DNA of 64,000 nucleotides from Sphingopyxis sp. OAS728 (GTDB taxonomy: Bacteria > Pseudomonadota > Alphaproteobacteria > Sphingomonadales > Sphingomonadaceae): the NCBI RefSeq assembly GCF_014873485.1, contig NZ_JADBDT010000001.1, forward strand, positions 2,852,001-2,916,000, given 5' to 3'. This document shows positions 17,255 through 25,823 of this stretch, piece after piece (position 1 is the first letter of the stretch; each line of letters opens with the position of its first letter). The translations under genes and the position numbers were made by a program. The notes below the pieces were generated by a model. That model was given only the letters and a program-made list of their open reading frames with translations, ran no database searches and was not told the DNA's origin.

Positions 17255-18085
17255 TCAGTTCAAAATATCGAACAAGCTCTGCCGGTTAATCTTGGCAAAG
17301 GCCGCTTGCGCCGCTTGCAGCGTCAGATCCATGGCGTTGAGCTCGGCGATCGCGACGTCGAGGTCGGTGTCCTCGATCGACGAGCGTTCGTCCTTGAGCG
17401 TGATCCCGCGCGCCGCGAGCCCGTCGCCCATGCGTTCGAGCCGCCCACCCGCAAGTCCGAGTTTGGCATGTTCGTCGGCAACATGGCTGATCGCGGTGTC
17501 GAGCGTTGCGATCGAAGTTCCCATCGCCGCCTTGTTGCCCGCGGCAACCGCCGTCGCGGCATCGCGAATGCTCGTCGACAGGCTGTTTCCGCCGACGACA
17601 AAGACATCCGCCGCCGACTGCACCGGCGCGAAGCTGACATCCGAATCGAAACGCATCACGCGCGCCGCCCCGGTCGCGAACACCGGTTCGCCGTTCGAAT
17701 CGCGCGTCGCCGCCAGCGCATCGAGTTCGTCGGCGATCGTGCCGAGTTCGGCGGCGATCGTCGCGCGGTCGGCGGGGCTCGCGGTGTCTGTCGACGCGGC
17801 GAGCGTCAGCTCGCGTGCGCGCGTCATCAGGCTGCTCACCGATTTCATGACGCCGTCGGCTTGCGACACCAGCGCGTCGGCGGTGTTCACGTTCGACGAC
17901 CAGGCGGTCATGCTCGCCTGCGTCGTGCCGATCGTCGCGATCCGCCGCGACGCGACCGGATCGTCCGACATGCGCAGCAATTTCTTGCCGCCCGAGATCT
18001 GGATCTGCGTCCGCTCGAGCGCATCGGCGAGTTTCTGCTGGCGCGCGATTTCGCGCGTCATGCGATTGCCCACGGCATTGATCAT
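17255..18085 (-). CDS. flgL: Flagellar hook-filament junction protein FlgL (HAP3)
   Basis: FlgL is the second junction protein between hook and filament. The 276-residue product is flagellin-like at both ends: an N-terminal helix ending in GGKKLLRMSDDPVASRRIA and a C-terminal one with DLDVAIAELNAMDLTLQAAQ. Length is near the family norm. It follows flgK after 15 bases and is the last gene of the flg operon. Confidence 0.94.
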   Translation of the reverse strand: MINAVGNRMTREIARQQKLADALERTQIQISGGKKLLRMSDDPVASRRIATIGTTQASMTAWSSNVNTADALVSQADGVMKSVSSLMTRARELTLAASTDTASPADRATIAAELGTIADELDALAATRDSNGEPVFATGAARVMRFDSDVSFAPVQSAADVFVVGGNSLSTSIRDAATAVAAGNKAAMGTSIATLDTAISHVADEHAKLGLAGGRLERMGDGLAARGITLKDERSSIEDTDLDVAIAELNAMDLTLQAAQAAFAKINRQSLFDILN

Positions 18086-18100
18086 GGTTCTGACCCTTTC

Positions 18101-19426
18101 TTACAGCGAGCTGAGCAAGGTTTGCATGGTTTCGCGCGCGACCTGGATCGTGCGCGCGGCGGCCGAATAGGCCTGCTGAAAACGCAGCAGCTCGGCCGCC
18201 TCGGTGTCGAGATCGACCTGGCTCACCCCGTCGCGCGCCGCGGCCGACGCGTCGGCGCGCGTTGCGGCGGCGGCATCCTGTGCGCGCGCCGATGCGACCG
18301 ATTGGGCCTGCGTCGCAAGATGGCCCGACCAGCGCGCTTCGGGATCGTTCGCGCCGCGCATCGCGCCGAGCGCGAGCATATTGCCGTTGCTGCCCGAACC
18401 GTTCGCCGCTGCCACCTGATCGGGGCTCAGCGGCGCGGCGGTCAGCGTTGCGGCGCTGGTGCCGGTGAACAGGGGCTGGCCCGGATTGCCATTGGCGTCG
18501 GTGCCCGCCTGATGCGCGGCGTTGAGCTGGTTCGCAAAATCGGTCGCCATCGTGTCGAGCGCGGCGCGCTGGTCGGCGACATGATTCGCGCCCTCGGCGA
18601 GGCCGCCAAGCGCGCCGGTCGAGATCGTAAGCGGCGACCCGCCGACGCTGTACGAAAGCCGTCCGTCGGGCGCAGCCGTAACCGAAATCGGGTTCACCAC
18701 GCCGCCACCGACGAGCAGGTCGCCCGATCCGGCCGCGCGCAGCGTCACCGCGCCTTTGTCGTCGAGGGTTGCGCTGACGCCCGCCTGCGACGACAATTTG
18801 TCGAGCAGCCGGTCGCGTTCGTCGAGCAGGCTGGCCTCGTTGGTCGAGCCCGGCCGCGCCTTGCGCAGCCCGACGTTGATTTGTTCGAGCGCATTGAGGT
18901 CGGCGTTGAACTGGCCGACCTCGCTTGCCGCGGCGCCCTCGATCCCTTCGCCCATCTTGTCGAGCTGCCCGGCGGCGGTGCGAAAGCCCGCCGCGACATC
19001 GTCGACCGCCTGCAGGAACTGCGCGCGCAGCGTCCGGTTCGACGGATCGGCGGTGAGCTGGTCGGCGGTCGTGTATAGCTTGGTCAGCGCGGTCTTGATA
19101 CCGTTGGTCTCGTCGCTCAGCGCATCTTCGGCCTTGCCGAGCCACGACAGCTTGGTCGCGGCGCGTTCGGCATCGCCCGAGGTGATGCGCGAATCCTCGA
19201 TCAGCCAGCCGTCGACCGAGCGGTCGATACCGCGGATATCGACCCCGCCGGGGTTGGTATTACCGCGATAAAAGATCGAATTGCCGCCACCGACGGCTTC
19301 CATCATCTCGAGCCGACGGCGCGCATATCCGGGCGTCTGGGCGTTGGCGATATTGTCGCCGATCGTCGAGAGCGCGCGCGAATAGGCCTTGAGCCCGCTG
19401 TATCCGATGCCGAGCAGGTCGCTCAT
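18101..19426 (-). CDS. flgK: Flagellar hook-filament junction protein FlgK (HAP1)
   Basis: FlgK is the first junction protein on the hook tip. The 441-residue protein begins with the rod/hook motif GYSGLKAYSRALSTIGDNIA followed by a N-A-Q-T-P-G-Y-A-R-R segment. It ends with a helix (VDLDTEAAELLRFQQAYSAA). The length is short of the 540 or so residues of E. coli FlgK but within the range for alphaproteobacteria. The start overlaps flgJ by 4 bases. No separate sigma-28 promoter was found before it, so it seems to be co-transcribed with flgB-J. Confidence 0.95.
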   Translation of the reverse strand: MSDLLGIGYSGLKAYSRALSTIGDNIANAQTPGYARRRLEMMEAVGGGNSIFYRGNTNPGGVDIRGIDRSVDGWLIEDSRITSGDAERAATKLSWLGKAEDALSDETNGIKTALTKLYTTADQLTADPSNRTLRAQFLQAVDDVAAGFRTAAGQLDKMGEGIEGAAASEVGQFNADLNALEQINVGLRKARPGSTNEASLLDERDRLLDKLSSQAGVSATLDDKGAVTLRAAGSGDLLVGGGVVNPISVTAAPDGRLSYSVGGSPLTISTGALGGLAEGANHVADQRAALDTMATDFANQLNAAHQAGTDANGNPGQPLFTGTSAATLTAAPLSPDQVAAANGSGSNGNMLALGAMRGANDPEARWSGHLATQAQSVASARAQDAAAATRADASAAARDGVSQVDLDTEAAELLRFQQAYSAAARTIQVARETMQTLLSSL

Positions 19427-19728
19427 TGCACGCCTCCCTTAAGGCCGCCAAGTTGGCCGCGGAACTGCTGCTCGACCATGTCGGCGATGCCGAACTGGCG
19501 CATCGCGGCGATCGAATCGGCGGTGCGCGCGTCGGCCATTTCGCGGAAATTGTCGGTCGCGCTCGATCCGAAGATGTCGTCGCCAAGCTTCGCTTGCCGC
19601 ATCGACGCCATCAGCTGGCGCAGGATCACGGCTTCGAACGCCTCGGCCGCCTTGCGGAGGCCGCCGTCGCCGCCGCCGGCAGCGGCGGGGGTCGGCGTCG
19701 CGCCGACCGAAGAGATGGGGCTCGTCAT
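19423..19728 (-). CDS. flgJ: Rod-binding protein FlgJ (N-terminal domain only)
   Basis: This 101-residue protein matches only the rod-binding half of FlgJ (RKAAEAFEAVILRQLMASM, then a M-A-D-A-R-T-A-D-S-I-A segment). The muramidase half found in gammaproteobacteria is absent. Single-domain FlgJ is usual in alphaproteobacteria, where a separate lytic transglycosylase opens the cell wall; such a gene is at 26589-27416. It overlaps both flgI and flgK by 4 bases. Confidence 0.92.
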   Translation of the reverse strand: MTSPISSVGATPTPAAAGGGDGGLRKAAEAFEAVILRQLMASMRQAKLGDDIFGSSATDNFREMADARTADSIAAMRQFGIADMVEQQFRGQLGGLKGGVQ

Positions 19729-20834
19729 ATGATCACCAGTTCCGCAGTGAGCGCGCCGGCCTGGCTCAGCGCTTCGAGGATGGCGACAAGGTCGCCGGGA
19801 GGCACGCCCATGCGATTGATCGCATCGACGAGTTCGGAAAGCGAAGCGGTCGGTTTGACCAGCATCACCGGGCGATAGTCCTGCTCGACCTCGATCTCGC
19901 TCGACGGCTCGATCGCGGTCTGGCCGCGGCTGAAGGGCGCCGGCTGGACGACCATCGGCGATTCCTTGATCGAGACGGTCAGCTTGCCTTGCGTCACCGC
20001 CGCGGTGCCGACGCGGACCGCGCCGTTGATGACGACGGTGCCGGTGCGGGCATTGACGATGACCTTGGCGGGCGGCTCGGCGCGCTGGACGCCGAGATTT
20101 TCGATCTGCGAGATCAGCCGCATGCGCTCGTCGCCATTGCCGCCGGTGCGGATCGCAATGCTCGCGCCGTCGATCATCGACGCGCTGCCGGGCAGTGCGG
20201 CGTTGATCGCATCGGTGACGCGCTTCGCATTGGTGGCATCGAACTGGTGGAGATTGAAAGTCAGATAGCTCGCGGTGGCAAAGCCGGTGTCGACCGCACG
20301 CTCGACCGTCGCGCCGCCCGCGATGCGGCCGCTCGACGGCACATTGACCGTCAGTTTCGACCCGTCGGCGGCATCGACGCCGAGGCCGCCGATGACCAGA
20401 TTGCCCTGCACCATCGCGTAAATCTGTCCGTCGGCGCCATAAAGCGGCGCGAGCACGAGCGTGCCGCCGCGCAGGCTTTTCGACTTGCCGATCGCCGACA
20501 CGGTGACGTCGAGACGCTGACCGGGCTTGGCGAAGGGGGGCAGCTCGGCGGTGATCATCACCGCCGCCGCATTCTTCAGCGCCGGGTTCACGCCCGGCGG
20601 CAGGGTCAGGCCAAAGCGCGACACTGCGCCCTTCATGCCCAGCGTCGAATAATCGAGGCTGTCGTCGCCGGTGCCCGCGAGGCCGACGACGATGCCGTAG
20701 CCGGTGAGCTGGTTGGCGCGCAGGCCCTGGAACTGGCCCATGTCCTTGATGCGCTCGGCGTGCGCCGGCGCCGCGAAGGCGAAGCTGGCGAGCAGGAGCG
20801 CAAAAAGGGTGAACAGGGACGGACGCTGGGTCAC
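19725..20834 (-). CDS. flgI: Flagellar P-ring protein FlgI
   Basis: FlgI forms the periplasmic P ring around the rod. The 369-residue protein has a signal peptide (about residues 1-26, ending A-H-A-E) and the family stretches NQLTGYGIVVGLAGTGDD and VIVNARTGTVVINGAVRVG. Length is normal. It lies after flgH and before flgJ. Confidence 0.97.
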   Translation of the reverse strand: MTQRPSLFTLFALLLASFAFAAPAHAERIKDMGQFQGLRANQLTGYGIVVGLAGTGDDSLDYSTLGMKGAVSRFGLTLPPGVNPALKNAAAVMITAELPPFAKPGQRLDVTVSAIGKSKSLRGGTLVLAPLYGADGQIYAMVQGNLVIGGLGVDAADGSKLTVNVPSSGRIAGGATVERAVDTGFATASYLTFNLHQFDATNAKRVTDAINAALPGSASMIDGASIAIRTGGNGDERMRLISQIENLGVQRAEPPAKVIVNARTGTVVINGAVRVGTAAVTQGKLTVSIKESPMVVQPAPFSRGQTAIEPSSEIEVEQDYRPVMLVKPTASLSELVDAINRMGVPPGDLVAILEALSQAGALTAELVII

Positions 20835-20846
20835 TTTAAATCCTCT

Positions 20847-21506
20847 TCAGAACGGGCTGATGATCGAGAAGAAACGTTGCAGCCAGCCTTGCTTGCTGGC
20901 GCGGGCGATCTCGCCCTTGCCGACGTAACGGATGTTCGCGTCGGCGACGCGGGTCGACAGGACGCGGTTGTCCGGGCTGATGTCGATCGCGCGAATGATG
21001 CCCGAAATCTGGACGCGTTCGTCGCCGCGATTGAGCGTGAGCAGCTTTTCGCCGCGCACCAGCATCGTGCCGTTGGGATAGATGGCGGCGATCGTCACGC
21101 TGACTTCGCCCGACAGCGCGTTCGACTGCGACGCGTCGCCCTTGCCCTTGAACTGCTGGCCTCCCCCCATCGCGACATCGCTCGGGTTGAACAGCGACAG
21201 CGGGCCGGTGGTTGGCGGCGTCAGGCCGATATTGCCGTCGCGCTGCGTGCCCGCGGCGTTGCTTTTGGTCGCTGCGGTGCGCTCGACGAGCTGGATCGTG
21301 ACGATGTCGCCGACCTGTCCCGCGCGGCCACCCGAGGTGAGCGCCACATAGCTGCCCTGAAAGATCGAGCCGTTGCCGGGCGATGGCGCCGGAACGACCG
21401 GCGCCGTCGCCGCAAAGGCGTCGGGCGGCAACTTGTCCTTCGCGAGCGCCGAAGCCGGCACCAGCGCGAGGGTCAGCATCGCTAGCTTAGAGAGTCTGCG
21501 ACGCAT
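20847..21506 (-). CDS. flgH: Flagellar L-ring protein FlgH (no lipobox seen)
   Basis: FlgH forms the L ring in the outer membrane. The 219 residues contain the family motifs SIFQGSYVAL, a R-A-G-Q-V-G-D-I-V-T-I segment and a G-E-K-L-L-T-L-N-R-G-D-E stretch. FlgH is normally a lipoprotein. Here the signal peptide (residues 1 to about 22, ending A-S-A-L-A) has no cysteine at or near the cleavage site, and no Cys is visible in the whole protein. The gene overlaps flgG by 20 bases. Confidence 0.93.
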   Translation of the reverse strand: MRRRLSKLAMLTLALVPASALAKDKLPPDAFAATAPVVPAPSPGNGSIFQGSYVALTSGGRAGQVGDIVTIQLVERTAATKSNAAGTQRDGNIGLTPPTTGPLSLFNPSDVAMGGGQQFKGKGDASQSNALSGEVSVTIAAIYPNGTMLVRGEKLLTLNRGDERVQISGIIRAIDISPDNRVLSTRVADANIRYVGKGEIARASKQGWLQRFFSIISPF

Positions 21507-22272
21507 TTTTCATCATCTCGTCGGTTGCGGAGATCATCTTCGAATTGACCTCATAGGCGCGCTGCGTCTCGATCATGTCGACGAGTTCCTCGACGACATT
21601 GACGTTCGATCCTTCGAGCATGCCGCCACGCAGGCTGCCGCGGCCTTCCTCGCCCGCGCCGCCAGTGAGCGGCGCGCCCGAGGCCTGAGTCTCGACGAGC
21701 ATGTTGCCGCCGATCGCCTGCAAGCCCGCCGGGTTGGCGAAGCGCGCAATCTCGATCCGGCCGAGTTCGAGCGCGGTGCCATCGGCGCCGGTCGCGGATA
21801 CGGTGCCGTCGAGCCCGATGGTCACATTGCTTGCATCTTCGGGAAGCTGGATTGCGGGGGTCAGCGGCTTGCCGTCCGAGGTCACGATCGTGCCGTCGGG
21901 CGCGCGGCCGAAATTGCCTGCGCGGGTATAGCCGATGCGTCCGTCGGGCATCTCGACCTGGAAATAGCCGGCCCCGTCGATCGCGACGTCGAGCCCGTTG
22001 CCCGTCGTCTGGAACGTGCCCTGCGTATCCATGCGCGCGGTGCCGTTCAATGCGACGCCGGTGCCGAGGTTGAGCCCGGTTGCATAGCGGTTTTCGGCCG
22101 TCGACGGTGCACCCGGCTGGGTCATCATCTGATAGCTCAGCGTCTCGAAGCTCGCGCGGTCGCGCTTGAAGCCCGTGGTGTTGACGTTGGCGAGGTTGTT
22201 GGCGATCACCTGCATCCGGAAGCCCTGGGCATCCAGACCGGTCCGCGCGACGTGCAAGGCACCGATACTCAT
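21487..22272 (-). CDS. flgG: Flagellar distal rod protein FlgG
   Basis: FlgG builds the distal rod. The 261-residue length is typical. The N-terminal rod motif (TGLDAQGFRMQVIANNLANV, followed by N-T-T-G-F-K-R) and the C-terminal helix (NVNVVEELVDMIETQRAYEV, then N-S-K-M-I) are both classic FlgG. Confidence 0.97.
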   Translation of the reverse strand: MSIGALHVARTGLDAQGFRMQVIANNLANVNTTGFKRDRASFETLSYQMMTQPGAPSTAENRYATGLNLGTGVALNGTARMDTQGTFQTTGNGLDVAIDGAGYFQVEMPDGRIGYTRAGNFGRAPDGTIVTSDGKPLTPAIQLPEDASNVTIGLDGTVSATGADGTALELGRIEIARFANPAGLQAIGGNMLVETQASGAPLTGGAGEEGRGSLRGGMLEGSNVNVVEELVDMIETQRAYEVNSKMISATDEMMKNASQTL

Positions 22273-22284
22273 CTCATTATCTCC

Positions 22285-23028
22285 TTAACGGGGAAGCTGC
22301 ATCAGATTGGCGGTCGCGCTATCCATGTCGCGCACGTCGCCGATCATCTTCAATTGGGTGTCCCAGCTGCGACTCGCCTCGATCATCTCGACAAGCGCGC
22401 TGGTGGCAGTGACGTTCGATCCTTCGATCGAGCGGGTCAGCAGGCGCGCTTCGGGATCGTCCGGCAAGATGCCGCCGCCCTTCACGCGGAACAGGCCGTC
22501 GAGCCCCTTGGCGATGTCCGACCCCGTCGGGGTCGCGAGCCGGAGCCGGTCGACCTCCTGCGGATTTTCGGGATCGCCGCCCTGCGGCACGATCCACACG
22601 CGGCCCTCCTGGTCGACGGTGATCGCATCGGCGGGCGGGATCGTCACGGGACCTTGCGTGCCCTGCACGGGACTGCCGTCGCCGGTGGTGAGCAGCCCGC
22701 TCGGCGAAACCTGCAGATCGCCGCGCCGCGTGTAGGCCTCTTCGCCATTTTTCGCCTGCACGACGAGCAGCGCATCGCCCTGCATCGCGATGTCGAGGTC
22801 TCGGCCCGTCTGGGTGACGCTGCCTGCCTTCATATCGGCGCCGAGCACCTCTTCGGACGACAGGGCGCGCGCATCGAGCCCGCTGCCGTCGAGCCAGAGA
22901 GCCTGCGCGCTCGCCATGTCGGCGCGGAAGCCGGGTGTCTGCGCGTTCGCCAGATTGTTGGCGATCGCCGTCTGCCGGGACATGCTGCCCCGCATCGCGG
23001 CGAGGCTGGTATAGATGAGGCGGTCCAT
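22285..23028 (-). CDS. flgF: Flagellar proximal rod protein FlgF
   Basis: FlgF is one of the proximal rod proteins. The 247-residue protein begins MDRLIYTSLAAMRGSMSRQ with the rod motif A-N-N-L-A-N-A-Q-T-P-G-F-R. It ends with the helix V-T-A-T-S-A-L-V-E-M-I-E-A-S-R-S-W-D. Both ends match FlgF. It lies between flgE and flgG. Confidence 0.95.
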   Translation of the reverse strand: MDRLIYTSLAAMRGSMSRQTAIANNLANAQTPGFRADMASAQALWLDGSGLDARALSSEEVLGADMKAGSVTQTGRDLDIAMQGDALLVVQAKNGEEAYTRRGDLQVSPSGLLTTGDGSPVQGTQGPVTIPPADAITVDQEGRVWIVPQGGDPENPQEVDRLRLATPTGSDIAKGLDGLFRVKGGGILPDDPEARLLTRSIEGSNVTATSALVEMIEASRSWDTQLKMIGDVRDMDSATANLMQLPR

Positions 23029-23063
23029 CGAAGGTCTCCCGGCAGGCGGCGGTCAGCGATGCG

Positions 23064-23891
23064 TCAGCGCAGGCCGATGATCGTCTGGGTCAGCTGCGAC
23101 GCGCCCTCGATCGCCTTGGCATTCGCCTGGAAATTACGCTGCGCCGACATCAGCATCACCAGTTCCTCGGTGATATCGACGTTCGAGCGTTCGAGCGCGC
23201 CCGAGCGGACCGCGCCCATCGGGCCGTTGGTCGCGGCGTCGATCGTCGGCGGGCCACTTTCGCCCGTCGACTGCCAGTGCGCGTCGCCGGTCGGGCGCAG
23301 GCCCGACATCGTCGGGAAGGTTGCCATCGCGACCTTGCCGAGCGTCTGTTCTTCGCCATTGGCAAAAGTCGCGGTGACGAGGCCGTCGAGACCGATCGTG
23401 ACGTTGACGAGACCCGAGGTCGGATCGGTCGGCGCACCGGTGGGCAGGCGCATGTCGAACGCGCCAGCAAGCGTCTTGTCGGTGACATTGCCATTGGCGT
23501 CGACCGGCAGCAGCTGCAGCTTCGCGCCCGTCGAATCGATGACATAATTGTCGGGCGTCGGTTCGAACGAGCCGTTGCGCGTATAGGTAATGGCTTCGCG
23601 CGGCGGCTCGCCCTTCACGATGAACATGCCTTCGCCGACGATCGCGAGGTCGAGCGTCTTTTCGCTCGCTTCGTACGAACCCTGCGTGAACTGCTGGGTG
23701 ATGCCGTTGAGGCGCGTGCCCTGACCCGCGATCATCTTGGTCGACTGCGTCGGCGACGAGGCGAAGATATCGCCGAACTGCGCCTTGCTGCGCTTGAAGC
23801 CGATCGCGCCGGCGTTGGCGATATTGTTCGAGATGACCGACATGTCGGTCTGCGCGCCCTTGAGGCCCGAGAGCGAAGTATAGAATGACAT
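23064..23891 (-). CDS. flgE: Flagellar hook protein FlgE (short form)
   Basis: FlgE is the hook subunit. The ATG at 23891 gives 275 residues, starting MSFYTSLSGLKGAQTDMSV with the hook/rod motif I-S-N-N-I-A-N-A-G-A-I-G-F-K-R. It ends with the helix ITEELVMLMSAQRNFQANAK. It is much shorter than E. coli FlgE (about 400 residues), similar to other compact hooks that lack the outer D2-type domain. A longer upstream reading is the flgD shadow. Confidence 0.93.
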   Translation of the reverse strand: MSFYTSLSGLKGAQTDMSVISNNIANAGAIGFKRSKAQFGDIFASSPTQSTKMIAGQGTRLNGITQQFTQGSYEASEKTLDLAIVGEGMFIVKGEPPREAITYTRNGSFEPTPDNYVIDSTGAKLQLLPVDANGNVTDKTLAGAFDMRLPTGAPTDPTSGLVNVTIGLDGLVTATFANGEEQTLGKVAMATFPTMSGLRPTGDAHWQSTGESGPPTIDAATNGPMGAVRSGALERSNVDITEELVMLMSAQRNFQANAKAIEGASQLTQTIIGLR

Positions 23892-23895
23892 GGAC

Positions 23896-24195
23896 TTATC
23901 CTTCCTGCGTGGTGGGGATCGAAGGCTGCGAAGCCTTGATGTCTTTGAGCAGCTGGGTCTGCGCCGTGAGCTGCTCCGAAATCTTTGCGAGCACCGTGTT
24001 GGTCTCGCTGATCCCGGCGAGGCTCGAAAATTGCGCCATCTGCGCAACCATCTGCTGGTTATCGACCGGGTTGAACGGATCCTGCTGCGACAGCTGCGCG
24101 GTCATCAGGCGCATGAAATCGCTCTGATCCATCTGCTTCCCGCCCTTGGGCTGGAACACGGGTGGATTATTGTTTGCGATGCTGTTGACGCTCAT
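23896..24195 (-). CDS. flgD: Flagellar hook-capping protein FlgD (unusually short)
   Basis: FlgD caps the growing hook. The 99-residue product contains the conserved N-terminal scaffold region (DQSDFMRLMTAQLSQQDPFN, then P-V-D-N-Q-Q-M-V-A-Q-M-A-Q-F-S-S-L). It stops there: the Tudor/FnIII-like C-terminal domains of FlgD (about 220 residues in E. coli) are missing. The stop is followed at once by flgE, and I see no sign of a frameshift, so the short form looks real. Confidence 0.92.
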   Translation of the reverse strand: MSVNSIANNNPPVFQPKGGKQMDQSDFMRLMTAQLSQQDPFNPVDNQQMVAQMAQFSSLAGISETNTVLAKISEQLTAQTQLLKDIKASQPSIPTTQEG

Positions 24196-24196
24196 T

Positions 24197-24607
24197 TTAC
24201 TGTCCCATCCTGAGGGTTTCGTTGATCAGGCCCTTCGCGGTTTCGAGGACCTGGACGTTGTTTTGATATTGGCGCGCGGTCTCGACCATCTCGACCAGCT
24301 CGGCGGCGCTATCGACCGCGGCCTCCCAGACGTTGCCGTCGGCATCGGCCAACGGATTCGACGGATCGTGGCGCTTCGACGGCGCCATTTTCGAGGTCGT
24401 GACTTGGTCGATCTGCACCGTCGCTCGGCCATGGTCGTCCATCACGGTACGGAACACGGGCTTCAAGGAACGGAACGCGCCGGCCTCGCTGCCCGCGACG
24501 GTTCCCGCGTTGGCGAGGTTCGATGCGGTCGTGTTCAGCCGGACGAGCTGCGCCGACATCGCGCGGCCGCTGATGTCGAAGACGGAGAAATTGCCGTTCA
24601 TCGTCAT
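24197..24607 (-). CDS. flgC: Flagellar proximal rod protein FlgC
   Basis: FlgC is a proximal rod protein. The 136-residue length is standard. It starts MTMNGNFSVFDISGRAMSAQ with the rod motif S-N-L-A-N-A-G-T and ends with a helix (ELVEMVETARQYQNNVQVLE, then T-A-K-G-L). The start overlaps the flgB stop (ATGA). Confidence 0.96.
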   Translation of the reverse strand: MTMNGNFSVFDISGRAMSAQLVRLNTTASNLANAGTVAGSEAGAFRSLKPVFRTVMDDHGRATVQIDQVTTSKMAPSKRHDPSNPLADADGNVWEAAVDSAAELVEMVETARQYQNNVQVLETAKGLINETLRMGQ

Positions 24608-24957
24608 TCGCCCTTGATCGCGCGGGTCAGCGTGTTGATGCGCCCGGTGAGGAAAGAGAGGCTCGAGCGATAGGCGAGCGCGTTTTCGGCATAGGCAGTC
24701 TGCTCGGTCGCCATCTCGACAGTGTTGCCGTCGAGCGAGGCCTGGACCGGGACGCGATACGAAATCGCGCCCTCCACAGCATTGGCGCTCGACGCACCTT
24801 GCTGCGCGAGGTCGAGCGCCTTGGCGAAATCGATGTCGCGCGCCTTATAATTCGGCGTCGCGGCGTTCGCGATGTTCGACGCGAGCATCATCATGCGCTG
24901 GCTGCGCAGCTGCAGCGCCGCCGCATGCAGGCCAAAGAGTTTCTCGGATGCCATCAT
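24604..24957 (-). CDS. flgB: Flagellar proximal rod protein FlgB
   Basis: FlgB is the first rod protein of the operon. From the ATG at 24957 it has 117 residues; AAAGGA lies just upstream. The rod motif is RMMMLASNIANAATPNYKAR near residues 20-40, and the C-terminal helix is present. A reading from 25038 would start beyond the sigma-54 promoter and is not credible. Confidence 0.95.
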   Translation of the reverse strand: MMASEKLFGLHAAALQLRSQRMMMLASNIANAATPNYKARDIDFAKALDLAQQGASSANAVEGAISYRVPVQASLDGNTVEMATEQTAYAENALAYRSSLSFLTGRINTLTRAIKGE

Positions 24958-25021
24958 CACATTCCTTTGCCGGGGTCCGGACCGGATCGGCCACGAACGC
25001 GCGGAAAACACCAAGGCATGA

Positions 25022-25037
25022 TGCAATGGGCGTGCCA
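25022..25037 (-). promoter_or_regulatory. Sigma-54 promoter of the flgB-L operon
   Basis: On the minus strand TGGCACG-N4-TTGCA matches the RpoN consensus fully. It faces away from the flgA sigma-54 promoter 120 bases off, so both could share one activator site in the region between them. Confidence 0.92.
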
Positions 25038-25156
25038 AATGTCATTTATAGCGTATTTTCAGCTATTTAACTCTATGCCGGAGCAACACCCGTTTTCGCG
25101 AGTCAAAAATCTGACGACGAAGCCGAGCGAGCTCTGCAACCGCGCATCAAACCGCG

Positions 25157-25172
25157 ACTGGCACGCTTCCTG
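25157..25172 (+). promoter_or_regulatory. Sigma-54 promoter of flgA
   Basis: TGGCACG-N4-CTGCA has the GG and GC at the right spacing, with one change (C for T) in the -12 box. Transcription would begin near 25184, about 30 bases before the flgA start. Confidence 0.87.
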
Positions 25173-25214
25173 CACAATGATGGACGACCATTTTGGACCC
25201 AAAGGAGATGGACC

Positions 25215-25733
25215 TTGCCCCGCAAAACTTTCGCGCGCTTCGCCGGCCTCGCCGTATGCGCCCTCGCCGCCCCGCTCGCCGCGCACGCCGAGCAGGGCAA
25301 TGAGGATTGGCAGACGATCGACGTGCTGACCGACATGGTCGCCAATGCGATGGGCCGCAACGCGACCCCGGTCGATCGCCGCATCAAGCTCGCGCGCTGC
25401 CCCGAACAGGCATCGGTCACCGCGATCGACGCACAGACGCTCGCGGTCCGCTGCGCCTCGCTCGGCTGGCGCCTGCGCGTCCCGATGACCGCCCCCGCAG
25501 GCGCGGCACCGGTCGCTGCCAGCTTTGCGCGCCCCGCGGCGAGCGCGCCTGTCATTCGTCGCGGCGACAATGTCCGCGTGACGATCGATACCGAAAGCTA
25601 CTCGATCAGCTATGCTGCGGTCGCGACGCAGGATGGCCGTGTCGGCGAAACGATCGCCTTGCGCGGCAGCGACGCCAAATCGCTGCTCAGCGCCACCGTC
25701 ACCGGTCCGGGCCGCGCCACCTTGCAAGACTGA
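25215..25733 (+). CDS. flgA: Flagellar P-ring assembly chaperone FlgA
   Basis: FlgA is a periplasmic chaperone for FlgI. It begins with TTG; the ribosome site AAAGGAG at 25201-25207 is spaced correctly for this codon and no in-frame ATG fits. The 172 residues have a signal peptide (about 1-24, ending A-H-A-E). The C-terminal SAF-like domain carries RRGDNVRVTIDTESYSISY and a G-R-V-G-E-T-I-A-L-R segment. It is transcribed divergently from flgB. Confidence 0.92.
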   Translation: MPRKTFARFAGLAVCALAAPLAAHAEQGNEDWQTIDVLTDMVANAMGRNATPVDRRIKLARCPEQASVTAIDAQTLAVRCASLGWRLRVPMTAPAGAAPVAASFARPAASAPVIRRGDNVRVTIDTESYSISYAAVATQDGRVGETIALRGSDAKSLLSATVTGPGRATLQD

Positions 25734-25758
25734 TACCCGCTTCACGACCCACCCACTT

Positions 25759-25810
25759 GGCCCGGGCTGTCGGCTTTCCGACGGCGCCGGGCCTTTCTTT
25801 TGTCTTTTTT
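25759..25810 (+). terminator. Rho-independent terminator after flgA
   Basis: A strong GC-rich hairpin (25759-25793, arms starting GGCCCGG and ending CCGGGCC, one bulge) is followed by a T-rich run to 25810. It closes the flgA transcript, so flgMN depends on its own promoter. Confidence 0.88.
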
Positions 25811-25823
25811 GCGACAAGCCGCC

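Noticed and set aside
19426..19460. Search for a separate sigma-28 promoter of flgKL within flgJ
   Set aside because: Only a poor -10 match (GGCCTTAA) without a -35 box was found.
21373..23547. Open frame of 724 codons on the plus strand opposite flgE-flgH
   Set aside because: Shadow of four well-supported minus-strand rod and ring genes.
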